From positions 134,916,125 to 134,980,124 of the forward strand of contig NC_133897.1 of the NCBI RefSeq assembly GCF_964199755.1: a stretch of 64,000 nt of DNA, given 5' to 3'. The notes under the pieces are model-generated. The model was given only the letters and a program-made list of their open reading frames with translations, was not told the origin of the DNA and searched no databases. Both the position numbers and the translations under genes were made by a program. This DNA is from Larus michahellis (Eukaryota > Chordata > Aves > Charadriiformes > Laridae). Each line of letters opens with the position of its first letter. Within the stretch, counting starts at the first letter, position 1. Below are positions 23,891 through 36,385 of the stretch, piece by piece.

Positions 23891-26119
23891 CAACAAAAAT
23901 TACTATAAACTCGTGGGGGGGGGCAGTTACCTCTCCTTTTTTCCCTCCTTTTTGCCCAGTGCTGTATGTGGGCTCTCTGCTGCTGTTGCCTGTGTTTTTC
24001 TGGCTGTTGTCAACTTAGCTGTCTATGCTTCCTCCGAATCCATGGCAGGATGTAAACCTGTCAAAATTTATGTGCTCTGAATTAATCTCAGAATACTCTA
24101 TACACGGATTTTAAAGTATTTCCTTTGACACATATGCACAAATATATATCCTTTGGTGCTGATAAGGTGGTACTCTCACAGAATAGGCTAAAAAAGCACT
24201 ACTGGCTTGGAAGAGGAGACATCATTTTCCTAGATCTCATTACCTGGTTAAAAACCAAAAAAAAAAAAATCCCAGCAAAAACAAACCTCACATTTTGTCT
24301 TTGTTGTCACTGTACTTATTCTGAAACCACTGTTAGTAATATGTTTTAATTTTACTGTTTTATAAATCCTGATGTATAATACAGCACGGTTTTCCTTACC
24401 TTAAACTTAAATGTGGTTAAGAACAAATGTTAGCGTCTGGTCTAAATTAGAAGTTACACTAATGGGTGTTAACTAACACCTGCTAAAGCACGACCGGCCT
24501 TCTCATTGTGACCACATCCAGCCCAGTGAAGAGGTTGTGCTCTTGGAAATAACAGCCTTTGAAATGAAAACTAAGTAAGAAGTGCAGGCCTGAGCAAGGT
24601 AGGGAAAGGCAACGTGCTCTGGAACTGGCTTTCAAAGCTCTGTGCTCTGGGAAGCTCTCAGGACTGTCCAGCTGCACGCTTTTAAACACAAAAGCTGCAC
24701 CATTTACTTTTGGAAAAGGCGTCTCTAAGAAAACATGCGTGGAGCTTGTCCTCACTGCTCTCTCCCCCTCTCTTTTTTGTCCAGAAAAAAAAAAAGAAAG
24801 AAAACCCACATTTTTTTAAAATGTCGATTTTAAAGTATTAGGCCTGAAGTTTTAAGCCGTACTCCGTATAGTCTCCTAAGAGATAGCTTGCAAAATCATG
24901 AAATTAATAAGAAAATCTCCATTCTTCATAACCAAGCTTTTATGCCTGCCTTTCAGATTTAGAAACTGGCCCTCCATGTGTCCGGGATTTGCGGGCTAAA
25001 GCTTGATGGCTGCAGTTCCAGAGGACAAAAAAAGCCTCTTTTACAAATAATAAAAAAAAAAAACTAAAAAACCCTACCGAGCGCGGTCCTGCCTGTCAGT
25101 CACCCATAATTTCTTTTGTTGGCAACCCAAGGAGATAAGAGCAGAGCAGCCTCAGCCAGGCAACTGTTCCCAAGCGAAGGACCCTGGGAGAGCTGGGCGA
25201 TGGGAGGAGGTTTGTTGTGACTAATGCAAACTGATAGTCCTTGCAAGGGGACGGCAGCGCCCGGGGGCCGCTCGCCTCCTGTTGTTTCAAGGAAGCCCGT
25301 GGAAAAGCAGCCTGGGTCAGGAGGAGCTGTTAATATTCCCTCTCCGGAAAAAGCAAATGTGTGCTGGCATTAATGAGCGTGGAAAAAAAATTCTGTGATA
25401 GTGTCCCTCCGTATTTCAAAGGCATAGATCAGGGTTGAAAGTAATCTCTGCTTTTTTTTTTTTCTTCTCTTTTCTGTGTGAATTTAAGGCAGCTAAATAA
25501 TAAATGCGCAGGCATAAGAGCTTTTGTATTAGGATGTACAGGGGGCTTTCGGTGACACTGCTTGCTAGGAGGGGCTAAAATAAGGGAAACTTCCCTTTTG
25601 CTGCATGTGTCTTGTTTTTTAAAATGGCTATTTATTTATCACTGCTTCCCTCATTTCCCTAGCTTTTCCTGTGACAGGCCCTTAACGTCCCTTCTAAGGC
25701 ATTTTTTTCCCCCTCTTCAAATTGTTTCTCAAAAGTAACTGACAATGTGACAAATGAACCCTTAACACACGTATTACCTTCTTTTGAATTAACACCCTTC
25801 TCATCAGATGCTGCCCGCAGTTTTCAGGCCCTTTGTCCTGCTTTGTTTTGACCCCCGTCCTGAGACTCCCAGCTGGGAAGAGAAGACGGAGCTTTTCCTT
25901 TGCTTTCTCCTTCTCCGGTTGTCAAATGTCAGATGTGATTACGCCGTGCTAAGGAGAGAGTTCCTTGCCCTGGCACCAGGAGGAACCATGTAATTGGCGG
26001 TCGCGTGGGGGTGGTGGAAGCCGGGCTTGGGCAAGAGCGATAATCTAGCCTGGTTTTACACCCTCAGAGCCCTGGCCAGGTTCACACTTTAAACGGCAAG
26101 TGATGATGGTAAGAGGATA

Positions 26120-26154
<35 letters not shown>

Positions 26155-28038
26155 TACTACTACTACTACTACTACCCTTGTTATAGTGATTGTAATAATA
26201 ATAACAACAATAATAAATAAAAAAAAATAATAGTAAGTCACCGTGGGTGATGATGCCATTCCTGGCGCCAGGAAATCAGGGGAGCTCCTCAAGGGCTGGA
26301 GTGACTGACCTCAGGTGCCCTTCTGCAGAAAGGTGCTTTGATGGCAATGCCACACCAACTCTTCATTAGCCTGCCAGCACAACTTAGGGAAAAGGCAGAT
26401 GTGTGAGGTTGAGGAGGGAGGGGAGGAGGCTGCAGGGAACATTTTAGGCTCCTTTTAATGAGGCGTTCTAGGGATAATTATGAATAAGAACGATTAATAA
26501 AAACACGATGCACAGGGTGGGTCTGCAGCAGAGTGGGGAAACTATAGGGTACTGAAATATTTCTGCTGCGTTTCTATAACAAATCACTAATAAACACACA
26601 GTTACCGAGAGAAAACCTTGATGGAGCTATAATAGGAAACTCACCTCCAGTTAAAACCTGAGCATGACGGACAGCAAGTCCTTGTGCAGTAAGGGGAATC
26701 ATGGGGTTCAAAAGCTTTTCCCATCGTACGGCAAAGCAGCTGGAGGAGGAAAGGTGAGTGGGTACGGAGGGCTATCGCCAGGTCAGAGCCCGTGGGCAGT
26801 GTCCTGGCAGCAGCTGGGGCAGCTGGCACTGCCCAGGGCTTGGTGACAACTGGGACCAGCCTGTGAAAAGGATCATTGGAGAAGGGGGAGTGATGGGAAC
26901 TGTCCTCCCGCTGCCCTTCCGCAAGAGGGCTTGTGTCGCTGCTGCTTTGTGCTTGTTACTGTTATTTCTATTCCTATGAATGAAGCGGTCTGGGAGTCCA
27001 GGCCACGCTGAAATGGTCTGGGTGGCCATGCTGAAATGACTGAAATGGCTCTTACATCGAGGGGTTTGAATTTAGTCACACAAATGCATTTATTTGAATT
27101 CAAATAAGAAGCCAATATTACATTAAATCTGCAGCCAAAATGGTGTCTGTTTGGAAAAATGTATATGGAAATAACAAATTAACTCTCCAATAAATCAGAC
27201 CAGCATCTTTTCATATCCTCAATTCCTTCAAAATATGGTCTAGTTTTTCAAAAAGTTTTCTCACAAGTGTTGTGGAGTGTTCCACAATCAGTGGAAAAGA
27301 CACGTACTCACTGCTTTTGAAAATAGATCTGTATGAATATAAAGAAGAATAAATTCAGCGAATATTGATGATTTATATTCTTTGCTGTCTTCCTGACTGC
27401 CTTCACTGTTCAGAAGCCTCTGTTGTTTTGTCTAAAGCGACCAGCCCCAAGACCCACGGGCCTTCATCGCTGCAAGAGAAGCTGAGCTGATGATTTGAAA
27501 AAGCCTGAAATCATAGAATAATGAAATAATAATATGTGGTTAGGGGATAACTAGTCTAGCAGATAAAAGTACAGATGGAATAACCTAAGTTAGAATGATT
27601 TGCTTATGTAAAAAGATGACTCCTTTAAAGATCTTAGAAAAATAATTAATCTATTACAATTACTAGTCAGGGCTAGGTAATGCTTGGCTTTGTTTTAAAA
27701 TAATTTACTAAGTTAGTGACCACATTGTTTGAAAGCAGGACTGTAAAAATTACTGGAAAAAAAGATTGTAGATTAAAGGATGTGGTCTAAGGAAAGGTAT
27801 TTAACTGATTAGTTCAGTGTTTAAAACACAGGAATAGCAATAGCTATTTTGTATATGTCTTTAAAATCTTTCTTTGGTAAATGACTGCAGAGAGAACCAG
27901 TGCTTTTCAGAAACGTGTATCTGAAATTGTCATTGGAAAAGTTAGCATCTTATGCAAAAAAAAAAAAAAAAAGAGAACATTAAACTTAGTAAAACTTAAC
28001 GCTTCAGATAAAGAGAAGATCTGGCAACACTGCCATGA
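23891..28038. other. Intergenic, no gene recognised
   Basis: Holds a GC-rich patch at 25075-25290 (about ten CpG, including GGCAGCGCCCGGGGGCCGC), the compound microsatellite at 26121 and an A-run near 27956-27972. Short A-tracts are frequent. Confidence 0.5.
26121..26236. repeat. Compound microsatellite (ATT)n(ACT)n with an AAT/AAC tail
   Basis: About nine ATT units pass into eight ACT units at about 26152, then after a short break AATAATAATAACAACAATAATAA follows in separate stretches. The pattern suggests point change of a repeat unit followed by expansion. The frame at 26089-26292 is a shadow of it. Confidence 0.92.
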
Positions 28039-28233
28039 TCATAGAATGTGTTGGGTTGGAAGGAACCTCTAAAGGTCATCTAGTCCAACCCCCCTGCAGT
28101 AAGCAGGGACATCTTCAACTAGGTCAGGTTGCTCAGAGCCTCATCAAGCCTGGCCTTGAAAGTCTCCAGGGATGGGGCCTCCACCACCTCTCTGGGCAAC
28201 CTGTGCTAGTGTCTCACCACCCTCATTGTAAAG
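28039..28233 (-). mobile_element. CR1 LINE 3' end, same subfamily as the copy at 3685
   Basis: Plus strand begins TCATAGAATGTGTTGGGTTG and contains CCCCCCTGCAGTAAGCAGGG and ACATCTTCAACTAG, the reverse complement of the copy at 3685-4006. It breaks off after CCCTCATTGTAAAG. Confidence 0.94.
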
Positions 28234-29125
28234 GGTGATGGTACCATCATGGCAGACCCATCATCTCTGTGATGGATCACTGGTTTCCTATATTTTCTTT
28301 CAGAAAAATTTTGCCACTTATTTTTGAGTCACATATACTGAGGTATGGTGTTTTTTTTTTTTAAAGATATATAATTCAGTATTTTGGTAAACAAGTACTT
28401 ACCAGGTATTTATCAAAAGTGACTATATACATTACAGATGTTAAAAATAAAAATAATCCAAGTTGATAGAATTATAGAATTATTGTTACCATACTGTAAA
28501 TGTCACTGTGACAGAATAAAAATTTTAAAATACTGAGCCATAGACATCTGTTAGTTTCTGAACTGTTACCATTATTTTGCTGCAGTGAATAAGATTCTCA
28601 TTTTTCTGAACCATTTTTAGGTTTGTTTTTGTGCCATATGGGCATCTTTTGATATTTGGGAAAAACTTAGAATAGAGTCACTTTGATTTACCAAACCTGA
28701 ATTTGAATGAATTCTTTGTTGTCCTTTTATTCTTAATTTGCATGGAGTACGGTCCACGCATGCAGAGGGAGGACAGAAACTGGGCAGTGCCTTTGTTTGT
28801 GCTATATAAGGCACTGGATTCTGTTGTACTCTTGTGAAATTGTTTAATTCCTACCTCCAAATTTCACTTGTTTGCAAAAAGCCTATACTGTTGCCTCCAG
28901 ATGTGACAGAGCCTGTATTTTAGCTCCAGGTCATGGTCCCTCCCGCAGGCTGCCTACTGCTTCTTCAACCCAGCACAGAAAAGAAATTTCACAAAATAGT
29001 CAAGAATCTCTTTCACCCTTGCAGTAGCACAAGCAGGACTTTCTCTGAAATTTTGAGGAATGCTCTTCACTTCCTCTTATTGGTGTCTCCAGCGCCTAGC
29101 AGGACACCAGCACTGGTTCGAATAG

Positions 29126-29730
29126 TCATAGAATCATAGAATTGCCTAGGTTGGAAGGGGTCTTTCAGATCGAGTCCAACCATCAACCTGACTCTGACAA
29201 AAACCAGCACTAAACCATATCCCTCAGCACCATGTCTACCCGACTTTTAAATACCTCCAGGGATGATGATTCCACCACTTCCCTGGGCAGCCTGTTCCAA
29301 CGTTTGATAACCCTTTTGGTGTACAAATTTTTCCTAATATCCAATCTAAATCTCCCCTGGTGCAACTTGAGGCCATTTCCTCTTGTCCTATCGTTTGTTA
29401 CCTGGGAGAAGAGACCGACCCCACCTCACAACAACCTCCTTTCAGGTAGTTGTAAAGAGCGATAAAGTCTCCCCTTTTCTCCAGGCTAAATGACCCCAGT
29501 TCCCTCAGCCACTCCGCATAAGACTTGTGCTCTGGACCCTTCACCAGCTTCATTGCCCTTCTCTGGACCCACTCCAGCACCTCGATGTCTTTCTTGTAGT
29601 GAGGGGCCCAAAACTGGACACAGTACTCGAGGTGGGGCCTCACCTGTGCTGAGTATAGGGGGATGATCACTTCCCTAGTCCTGCTCACCACACTGTTCCT
29701 GATACAGGTCACTCCTCGTGCCATGAAGTG
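29126..29730 (-). mobile_element. CR1 LINE, 5'-truncated, includes the end of the reverse transcriptase
   Basis: Begins on the plus strand with TCATAGAATCATAGAATTGC. The minus-strand frame at 29398-29724 encodes the known CR1 block [20 protein letters not shown] and then [19 protein letters not shown]. It is followed by a stop and a shifted frame carrying the RLDIRK-type C-terminus. Truncated just upstream of the SRTREVI block. Long for this window but dead. Confidence 0.95.
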
Positions 29731-32339
29731 ATGAGTACAAAAAGCTCCTTTTTTCCTGACTGGTAGAAAATGTTAGCCACGATGCTCCAAGACAAATCCT
29801 TGGCTGGTATTAGTCAGCACATATACATCAGCTGAGCTCTTCCTGTCCTTAGCAGTTAGCTCTTATTATGAAAATATCCTACCATAAGTAAAAACAATTG
29901 ATTCATTCTCACCTCTGCTGCGAGAGAATCATGTGTGTGAAGGAGGGAGGGCTCCTGACCCCCGAGGTGTCCCCTGTACACCTGCTCCATCCTGGTCTCA
30001 GCCCATGTGAACCAGGGCATCAAACTTTGGGGACAGGTCTCATAGGGATCCCCACTGGTCACCCAGCTTTTGCGAAGAGGTCAAGCCAATGGACACGTGT
30101 GCTGGACATTGTTCCTGCTGGGGTCAGAGGGCAGGGATGGGACTTGTGCACATGGCAGTGCCCCAAACCAGCTCCGGCCCCTCAATAGCAGGTCTCGGCT
30201 TTCCTGCCCCGCTGTGTGCTTGCCCTGCGCGTCACATAGGTCAGGCTTACGGTCGGACTGCCATGGGCAGCTGAGCATGGGCCACATCGTCTAATAACTC
30301 AGCTGAGCATGGGCCACATCGTCTAATAACTGCTAAATGTCAGTGTTCACTTTTGAAAATACTGGTAATGTTCATGAGTGACTGAAAGGCCATTTTGTCT
30401 GTTCTTCTAAATACTCGGTGCAACTCTTTGGTTAAATTTAGTTTGTTTTTCTCAGATTTATAGTGTTAAATTCTCAGGAAGACATTTTCTCTTATATTTT
30501 AAGCCTAAGTAGAGAGCACTGGCTTATTTTTTCACAGAGAAATGTGCTTGTTAGAATGCTAATTTAATACACTCAGTTCATCAATGATTTCCAGTTCTCT
30601 GATTCATGTGATGGCATCAAATTCCACTGGAATAAGTGAACTGCAAAGCATCATCTTCTTCCTACAACATGTATCTCCAGGCATTAGAAATGCACTGATA
30701 CTGGAACAAAAATAAGTGTAAGCCCCCACTGTGAACGGGGAAGAAGCCAAGCATGTTTTTGCTCAACTGACACGCTTGGGAAGCCAAGAGACAACTTAAT
30801 TGAACAATTGATTCATTGACTGGATGAAGTCTTAAGTTACATGAATGACAAAACCATCAATTATTTTTTAAAAAATACGTGGTATTTCTTGCAGCAGAAA
30901 CAGCATGTAGTAATTAGAGGTTGGGTTTTCTTGCTTTCACAGCTCAAGAGAAGGACTCAACTCCAATTCCAATAGACACAGCATAAATTAATTGTACTTT
31001 CTCATAAAGTATCTTTAGAAATCGTTTGCATCTTGCATGTCACTTTATATTTTTCACAGGTTATAAAGAACGGTTTCAAAAGAATAGCTGTCTCACACCA
31101 GACAGAAAAAGTATCCTAGTCCTCCCCTCCGCCCCCCTCCTTCCTCCTTATAGTTATTTTTCTTCATTGCTTGGTTTCCTCTGTGGCTGATAGGCAGGCT
31201 GCTGGTCACCAGCGAAGTCCTCAGCAGAGCTAGCAGGCAGCAGCTGAAGCCCAGCAATGGGTTGTTACAAGAGTGACGCCTCCTGCTTTCCTTCGTGCTG
31301 CCTTGAAAAACAAGAATCCCAGACTTTGCAGAAAAACCTGGGAAATGAAAGGACTGGGAAGGTACTAAGGGGGAGACTGGAAACGTGACGTCTCCTCTCA
31401 GCTCTGCTGCTGACCCTCTGAGCTTCTGCAAGTTACCGCAAAGCTCTGTCCCTTCTGTGTGTTTACTTGTCCCAAATGCTTCTTCTGACATTTCAAGCAG
31501 CGTAACCCCAGAGTTGAGTCTTGAGCAAAATTAGAACCTTTCTTCCAAGCCACAGGTTTCTCCTTATCTCCCTAAATTTATCTGCTCTCTATCTACTAGG
31601 TCCTACCACTAGCTATTTCTAAGGGTGACTAGGAATCCTAGCCCTTCATTCTGCCTGTCTTCTGATTTATGCTGTACAAGGCGCCCAGATAGGTCTATTA
31701 GAGTGATATCCCTCTGAAATTTCCCAGCATTGGGTCAGACTCCATAGAGTGAAGTCTACTGAGAATAATCCTTTCAGACCCCTTGGCAGCAGCCTTTGAA
31801 CCCCCAGGTGTTGGTGGACAGCAAGTTAAAAAAACAATTGTGTTCAGTGAACTCTTGGGCTTGTTAATGCTACCACCCCCATGGTAAAGGAAATGCCAAC
31901 ATTTTTCTCTTTAGATACAGGGAAAGGTTTCTCTTGTCTCTCCATGTGCTCTGTATTCTGGTGATAATATCTAAACAGAAGCATTCGCAAGGTTGTGAGC
32001 ATAAATGAGGCAGCACAGAAAAGTATTTCTTCGTGAATAGGAAAAGTCTTGGAAATTACAGCAACGCCCCCCTCTGCTTCCTGGTGTTGCATTCTTCTTG
32101 GTTTCAAAACTTCAGAAGTTATCACAGATTTGGGGAATAGACAGACCAAAGATGGCACCACATCTTTATCAGTTTACTAGCAAGTAACTTCTGGTCCTGT
32201 CTTTGGTAAAACTAAATAAATAAATAAAATTAAATTTGGGATGCAGAGACTATGTAGACAACCAGTTTATACAGTGAAGGGAGCTCACTGATGGGACATC
32301 ACCAGGAACCTCAATATATTCCTAAATTTATGAGAAAAT
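29731..32339. other. Intergenic, no gene recognised
   Basis: Holds a GC-richer patch (29930-30300) with the 32-bp duplication. The frames at 31093-31491 and 31844-32161 (minus) show no family. Confidence 0.5.
30268..30331. repeat. Perfect 32-bp tandem duplication
   Basis: The unit CAGCTGAGCATGGGCC... occurs twice without a mismatch at 30268-30299 and 30300-30331. A perfect pair suggests a recent event or an assembly slip. Confidence 0.95.
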
Positions 32340-32660
32340 GGAGAGAATAACAGTGATAATGGTTGCAAAAGATACAAAATTATCCAGAACGTTCAAAAAA
32401 AATTATTACGAAGAGCCGCAGCAAGATCTCACAGTAAGGAGTTAAAAAAAGGCAGAAAAATTCAGTGCTGCTGAGGGCCAAACATGCACATGGAGAAATG
32501 GAAGTTCATCCATTTCCATGGGTCAAACTTGCATAACCTGCCAGAAACAGAGATGTCTGGGGAGCTGCTGGGATCTTGCAAAGTGTCAGCTCAGAGCTCA
32601 GTGGTGCTGCAACAGATACCCGGATTATTGGGAATCTTGGAAGCATTAGTGAGAGACAGG
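32340..32660 (+). mobile_element. Ancient CR1/L3-like LINE remnant, region after the catalytic motif
   Basis: GATACAAAATTATCCAG matches the DTKL segment that follows the catalytic aspartates in CR1-like reverse transcriptases. Further on CATGCACATGG, a GTGTCAGCTCAGAGCTCAGT stretch and a final GILEALVRDRL segment keep the expected order of the family. The frame is broken by stops. Only the frame at 32484-32744 remains open, by chance. Confidence 0.55.
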
Positions 32661-32666
32661 CTCATT

Positions 32667-32722
32667 TTTTTTTTATTATTATTAATTTATTTTTATTTTT
32701 ATTTTTTTATTATCATCATTAA
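32667..32722. repeat. T-rich low-complexity (TTATT)n tract
   Basis: Runs of T broken by single A, including TTATTATTATTAATTTATTT, directly after the ancient LINE remnant. Confidence 0.85.
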
Positions 32723-32999
32723 CTTGCAGAACTCTGTTTTGTAACGCTGGGGATGCAAATAAAGTGCAGGACGTTTGTATATTCTGAAGCTCAGGGGCTC
32801 TGAAATGAGAAGATCAAAGTAAAGCATTATTGCCTTTGTCCTTTGAGATGTTGCTAGAAATCTGATTTTGTTAACGTATATTGGCTCTGAAATCTCCAGG
32901 TTAAATGCCAATTTATTTCAATGTTTTGGGAAATTGTAATACAGAAAAAAAGCACCTCTTTTTGGAATACAGAGGTAGGGGGGTTTAGTACTTGAAGTG

Positions 33000-33027
33000 A
33001 ATCACAATCTTTCTAAAGATTGTGATT
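33000..33027. repeat. Perfect 13-bp inverted repeat with 2-nt spacer
   Basis: AATCACAATCTTT and its reverse complement AAAGATTGTGATT are separated only by CT. A further AAGATTCTAAAGAAAGATTG follows, so the motif is partly repeated. Confidence 0.95.
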
Positions 33028-33642
33028 CTAAAGATTCTAAAGAAAGATTGTAGTCCTTTTCTTTTTTCTTTCTTTTTTTTTAATAAAAAAGGGGGAAAAA
33101 GTTTTTCTTTTTTAAACATTTGAGCCTAGTTGTGAAACTACTTTGTTTTTTGCTGGTATTTCTGACATCTGTAGGAATTCTACTTCAGCCTTAAAAACAA
33201 TAAGCCAAGGGGATTAAGAAATAAATACAGTATTTGGCATTTTAATTATTGGTGGGAAGTTATGAGACATGAACATAATGCATTAAGACGTGAAAGCTGA
33301 ATTCAGGATGTACTCCCCATTGTTTATGTCAGAGTTGCACCGGTCTGACAGCAAAATGTGGACGTTGACACTATTTGTGTGTTTTTAAAGAAACATATTA
33401 AGTGTTCTTTTTAGCTGATTAAATTGGTTTCCTTTCAAGATGTACAGCCTGTGAGCTAAAAGTCTGTATTTACATTATAGAATTGCCATCCGTAGACATT
33501 CAAAATGTGTGACTCAGAACATTAAAATAATGACATTTCGAAATACACCAAAATCCTGGATTTTTTTTTCTTCCTGGATTTTGAGCTTGAAAATGCCACG
33601 TTTTCTGTCTTTTCTTTGTAACCACAAGAGATAAACAACAAC

Positions 33643-33667
33643 TTTTTTTTTTTTTTTTTTTTTTTTT
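33643..33667. repeat. Homopolymer T25
   Basis: Twenty-five uninterrupted T. On the minus strand it is A25, but no AATAAA precedes it within 30 nt, so a processed-pseudogene tail is not supported. Confidence 0.95.
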
Positions 33668-36299
33668 AGTGCAATGGAGCAGTTTTGGGAGTGGAAGTCT
33701 TGCTGTACAGTGTCTGGTCCTAGCAGGTACGAATGAAATAGCTGTGAATATGAACTGTCCCCAGCCTTGCAATAGGAAAATGCAAGCTGACAGCTGGACG
33801 GTTGATGTACAGGTAGTGTAAAAAGAAGGCTGGAGTCTAAAACCTTACTCTCATACTCTCAGGGCTGTGCCTGGGAGGTTGATGTGGGGTTTGACAGCTG
33901 GGCTTCTCCAGCCATCTCCAGGCAAGGTTCGGGATACCAAGCTCACAAAGACACAGCACTGATTGCTCCGTTGGTGGCCATGACCCCAGCACGCTGCCTA
34001 GCCATTCTCCCACAAGCTTCTCCTAAAAGTTCATATTTCACTCCGTAAAATTGTGTCTACAATAGTAATCAAGGATGAGGATTTGTATCCTAAATGTTGG
34101 GTTTTTCTCAGCCTATATGGTCAGGAGGAACCCATGGTTCACATTTTGCTGTGGATGGACAGACACTTCCAGAGAGATTAACTGCGTTTAAGCACAAATT
34201 TATGGGAGAGACGCATCCGGAGAGTGTTTTAACCCCATCCTGAGAAAAGTGTTTTGAATTCTTAGAATGAGTTGCCTGATGGAGGGGCCTCTCTCTTCTT
34301 CTTCATGTCTTCGGAGGAACTACTGACACCTCACTTGGCCGCGACTGCTCTGGCTGTGGTGCCGCAGGCAGCTGACCACACCTGGGGAGGGAAGGAACAG
34401 CTTTTCCACCCAAATTCTCCTACTTTTCACCGAGCTTAAATTAAGCTGGTCCCGCTCTTCTCTAGTTTTTGGGATTCCAAGATTAACACATGGTGCTATC
34501 ACTGGGAGATTGTGCCTTGTGGAATTGGCTTGAGAAAAACCTCCCATTTCTGTTGGATTGCTCCTGTTAGTTTCCAGAAAGCAGTAATGTAAAGGCTTTT
34601 GTAGAAAGCTGGCAGTGTGCACCTAGAAATCAATCTGACATCGATTTACTTTGCCAAACAACGTTCACACTTTATTCTTTTTTGCTTGGTGGGCATTATC
34701 TTTGGGTTATTTCAAGAGAGTTATGAAAATCCCATTATACGATCCTGCCAGACCCCACATATCAGCCAACGATCACGTCCCAGAGCACTGAAGTGACCTG
34801 TAAGTCTGATCACAGTGCTGTAAAACGGGAGCGTGCTTACACGCTGTTCCACTCAGATTGTTAATATGGTTCAGCAATGCAGCTTTTAAAGTGACTATGG
34901 AAAGGGCTGTGGTAAAATAGGTGGTTTAATGGTTGTGATCACACTCATGTGCCCAGGATGCGTCTGCGTTTTCTCTAGTACGCCTGCCTACTAGACGTGA
35001 TTTTGGTAGAAGTTACTATTCTAGACATAAATAGAGGTAAATTTCTATTTTTTATTTGTGAAGGAGACTAAAAATATATAGTTTTGAGGAACTGCTTTAT
35101 TTTGAGGATGCACTGTATCTTACTAAATAAGTCATACTACCAAAGACAGGCCTAGAAGAAGGTTCTGTATAAATACTCAGCAAAAGTCTGCCAAAGAGGG
35201 TAGTTTACTGATGCCAGTTAGCAACACTGGTGTGGACTTCATTTCTCTGGTGCCATTCTGAACAGGAAAGCACCAGCCTGGCAATACCGGCATTTTGATT
35301 CCTCTTGGTTCGGTGATCAACTTCTTGTGCCCCCAGGTGCGCCGCTGAACAAGGAACACACATTTTTGTCTAGGTCAGTTGTAACAAGAGTTAACAACGT
35401 GCCGCACATCGTGAGAAGAGCATGCCTGTGATTTGGGTATACAAAAAGACTTCACGCTGGCCGTGCAGCACTGCCCAGTTATAAAACCGGTTTATTCAGA
35501 TTTCTGCCTTTATTTATCTGTCCTTTATGCCTATCACTTAAATACACCCACTTCCAGAAGGAATGAATCGACAGATTGAAAGCTCACAGCATCCTACGTA
35601 ACAGGCTCTGTCAGAAAGTACCGAATATCATATTAAGTCGAAACTGCTGCAAGAATATCACTGATGTTACATACAGGAAAATTTTGGCTAACATGTTTAC
35701 CCTCCATTTTGGGAGCAGCGTCATGAGATCTATATTAATGACAACTATCAGACTTCAGCTCGGAGTGATTGAGACTTTGTATCTTCAGCATCTGCTCCCC
35801 TTTCTTCCTACGCAGTATTTTAATTTAAAATAAGACACGGAGATCTGAAATATTTTATTAAGTAACTCACTCTGTGCATTATATAGACTAACTCGAGGAA
35901 TATAGAAAGAAAATGTTAAGAAGTTGAACCCCTTAAGGGAAAACAGATTTCTGAAAGCACAAGCCCAGCATAAATCTGGATCAATGTTTTGTCAGATATC
36001 TTTATCAGGGGCTCTGTCACAAGGTACAGAATTTCATTTCAATGAGAACCTGTTCACTGTACCATGCAACCTGCTGGAAAGCATCATCCTAAGACAGGCC
36101 TTTTTTTACCTGTCTTTAGCACAGGCCTGCTTACGAGAATGTATCTAAGCCATCTTTCATCTTGGACTGGTCATGGATTTTCTGAAACTCACTCTGCTTG
36201 AGCTTCCGCTCCAGTGAATTTGAAGTAATCTCATCTGAAATGTGTGAACATTCATGCATTTAGACATAACCAACATTATTTTCCCTCCCGCATAGGACT

Positions 36300-36385
36300 T
36301 TCTGAGCAGGCTGCCTAATGAGGTAGGGGAATTTGCGTCCATGGAGAGGTTTGGGACCAGGCTGAGCCAGCGCCCTGAAAGCAGC
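36300..36385 (+). mobile_element. Possible old CR1 3' fragment
   Basis: GAGCAGGCTGCCTAATGAGG and the following GTCCATGGAGAGGTTTGGGACCAGGC stretches keep the spacing of the CR1 block that reads GAACAGGTTGCCCAGAGAGG ... TGGAGGTGTTCAAGGCCAGGC. Divergence is high and no end repeats are left. Confidence 0.4.

Noticed and set aside
33643..34300. T25 tract as the tail of a minus-strand processed pseudogene
   Set aside because: No AATAAA within 30 nt of the tract and no gene-like frame beside it.
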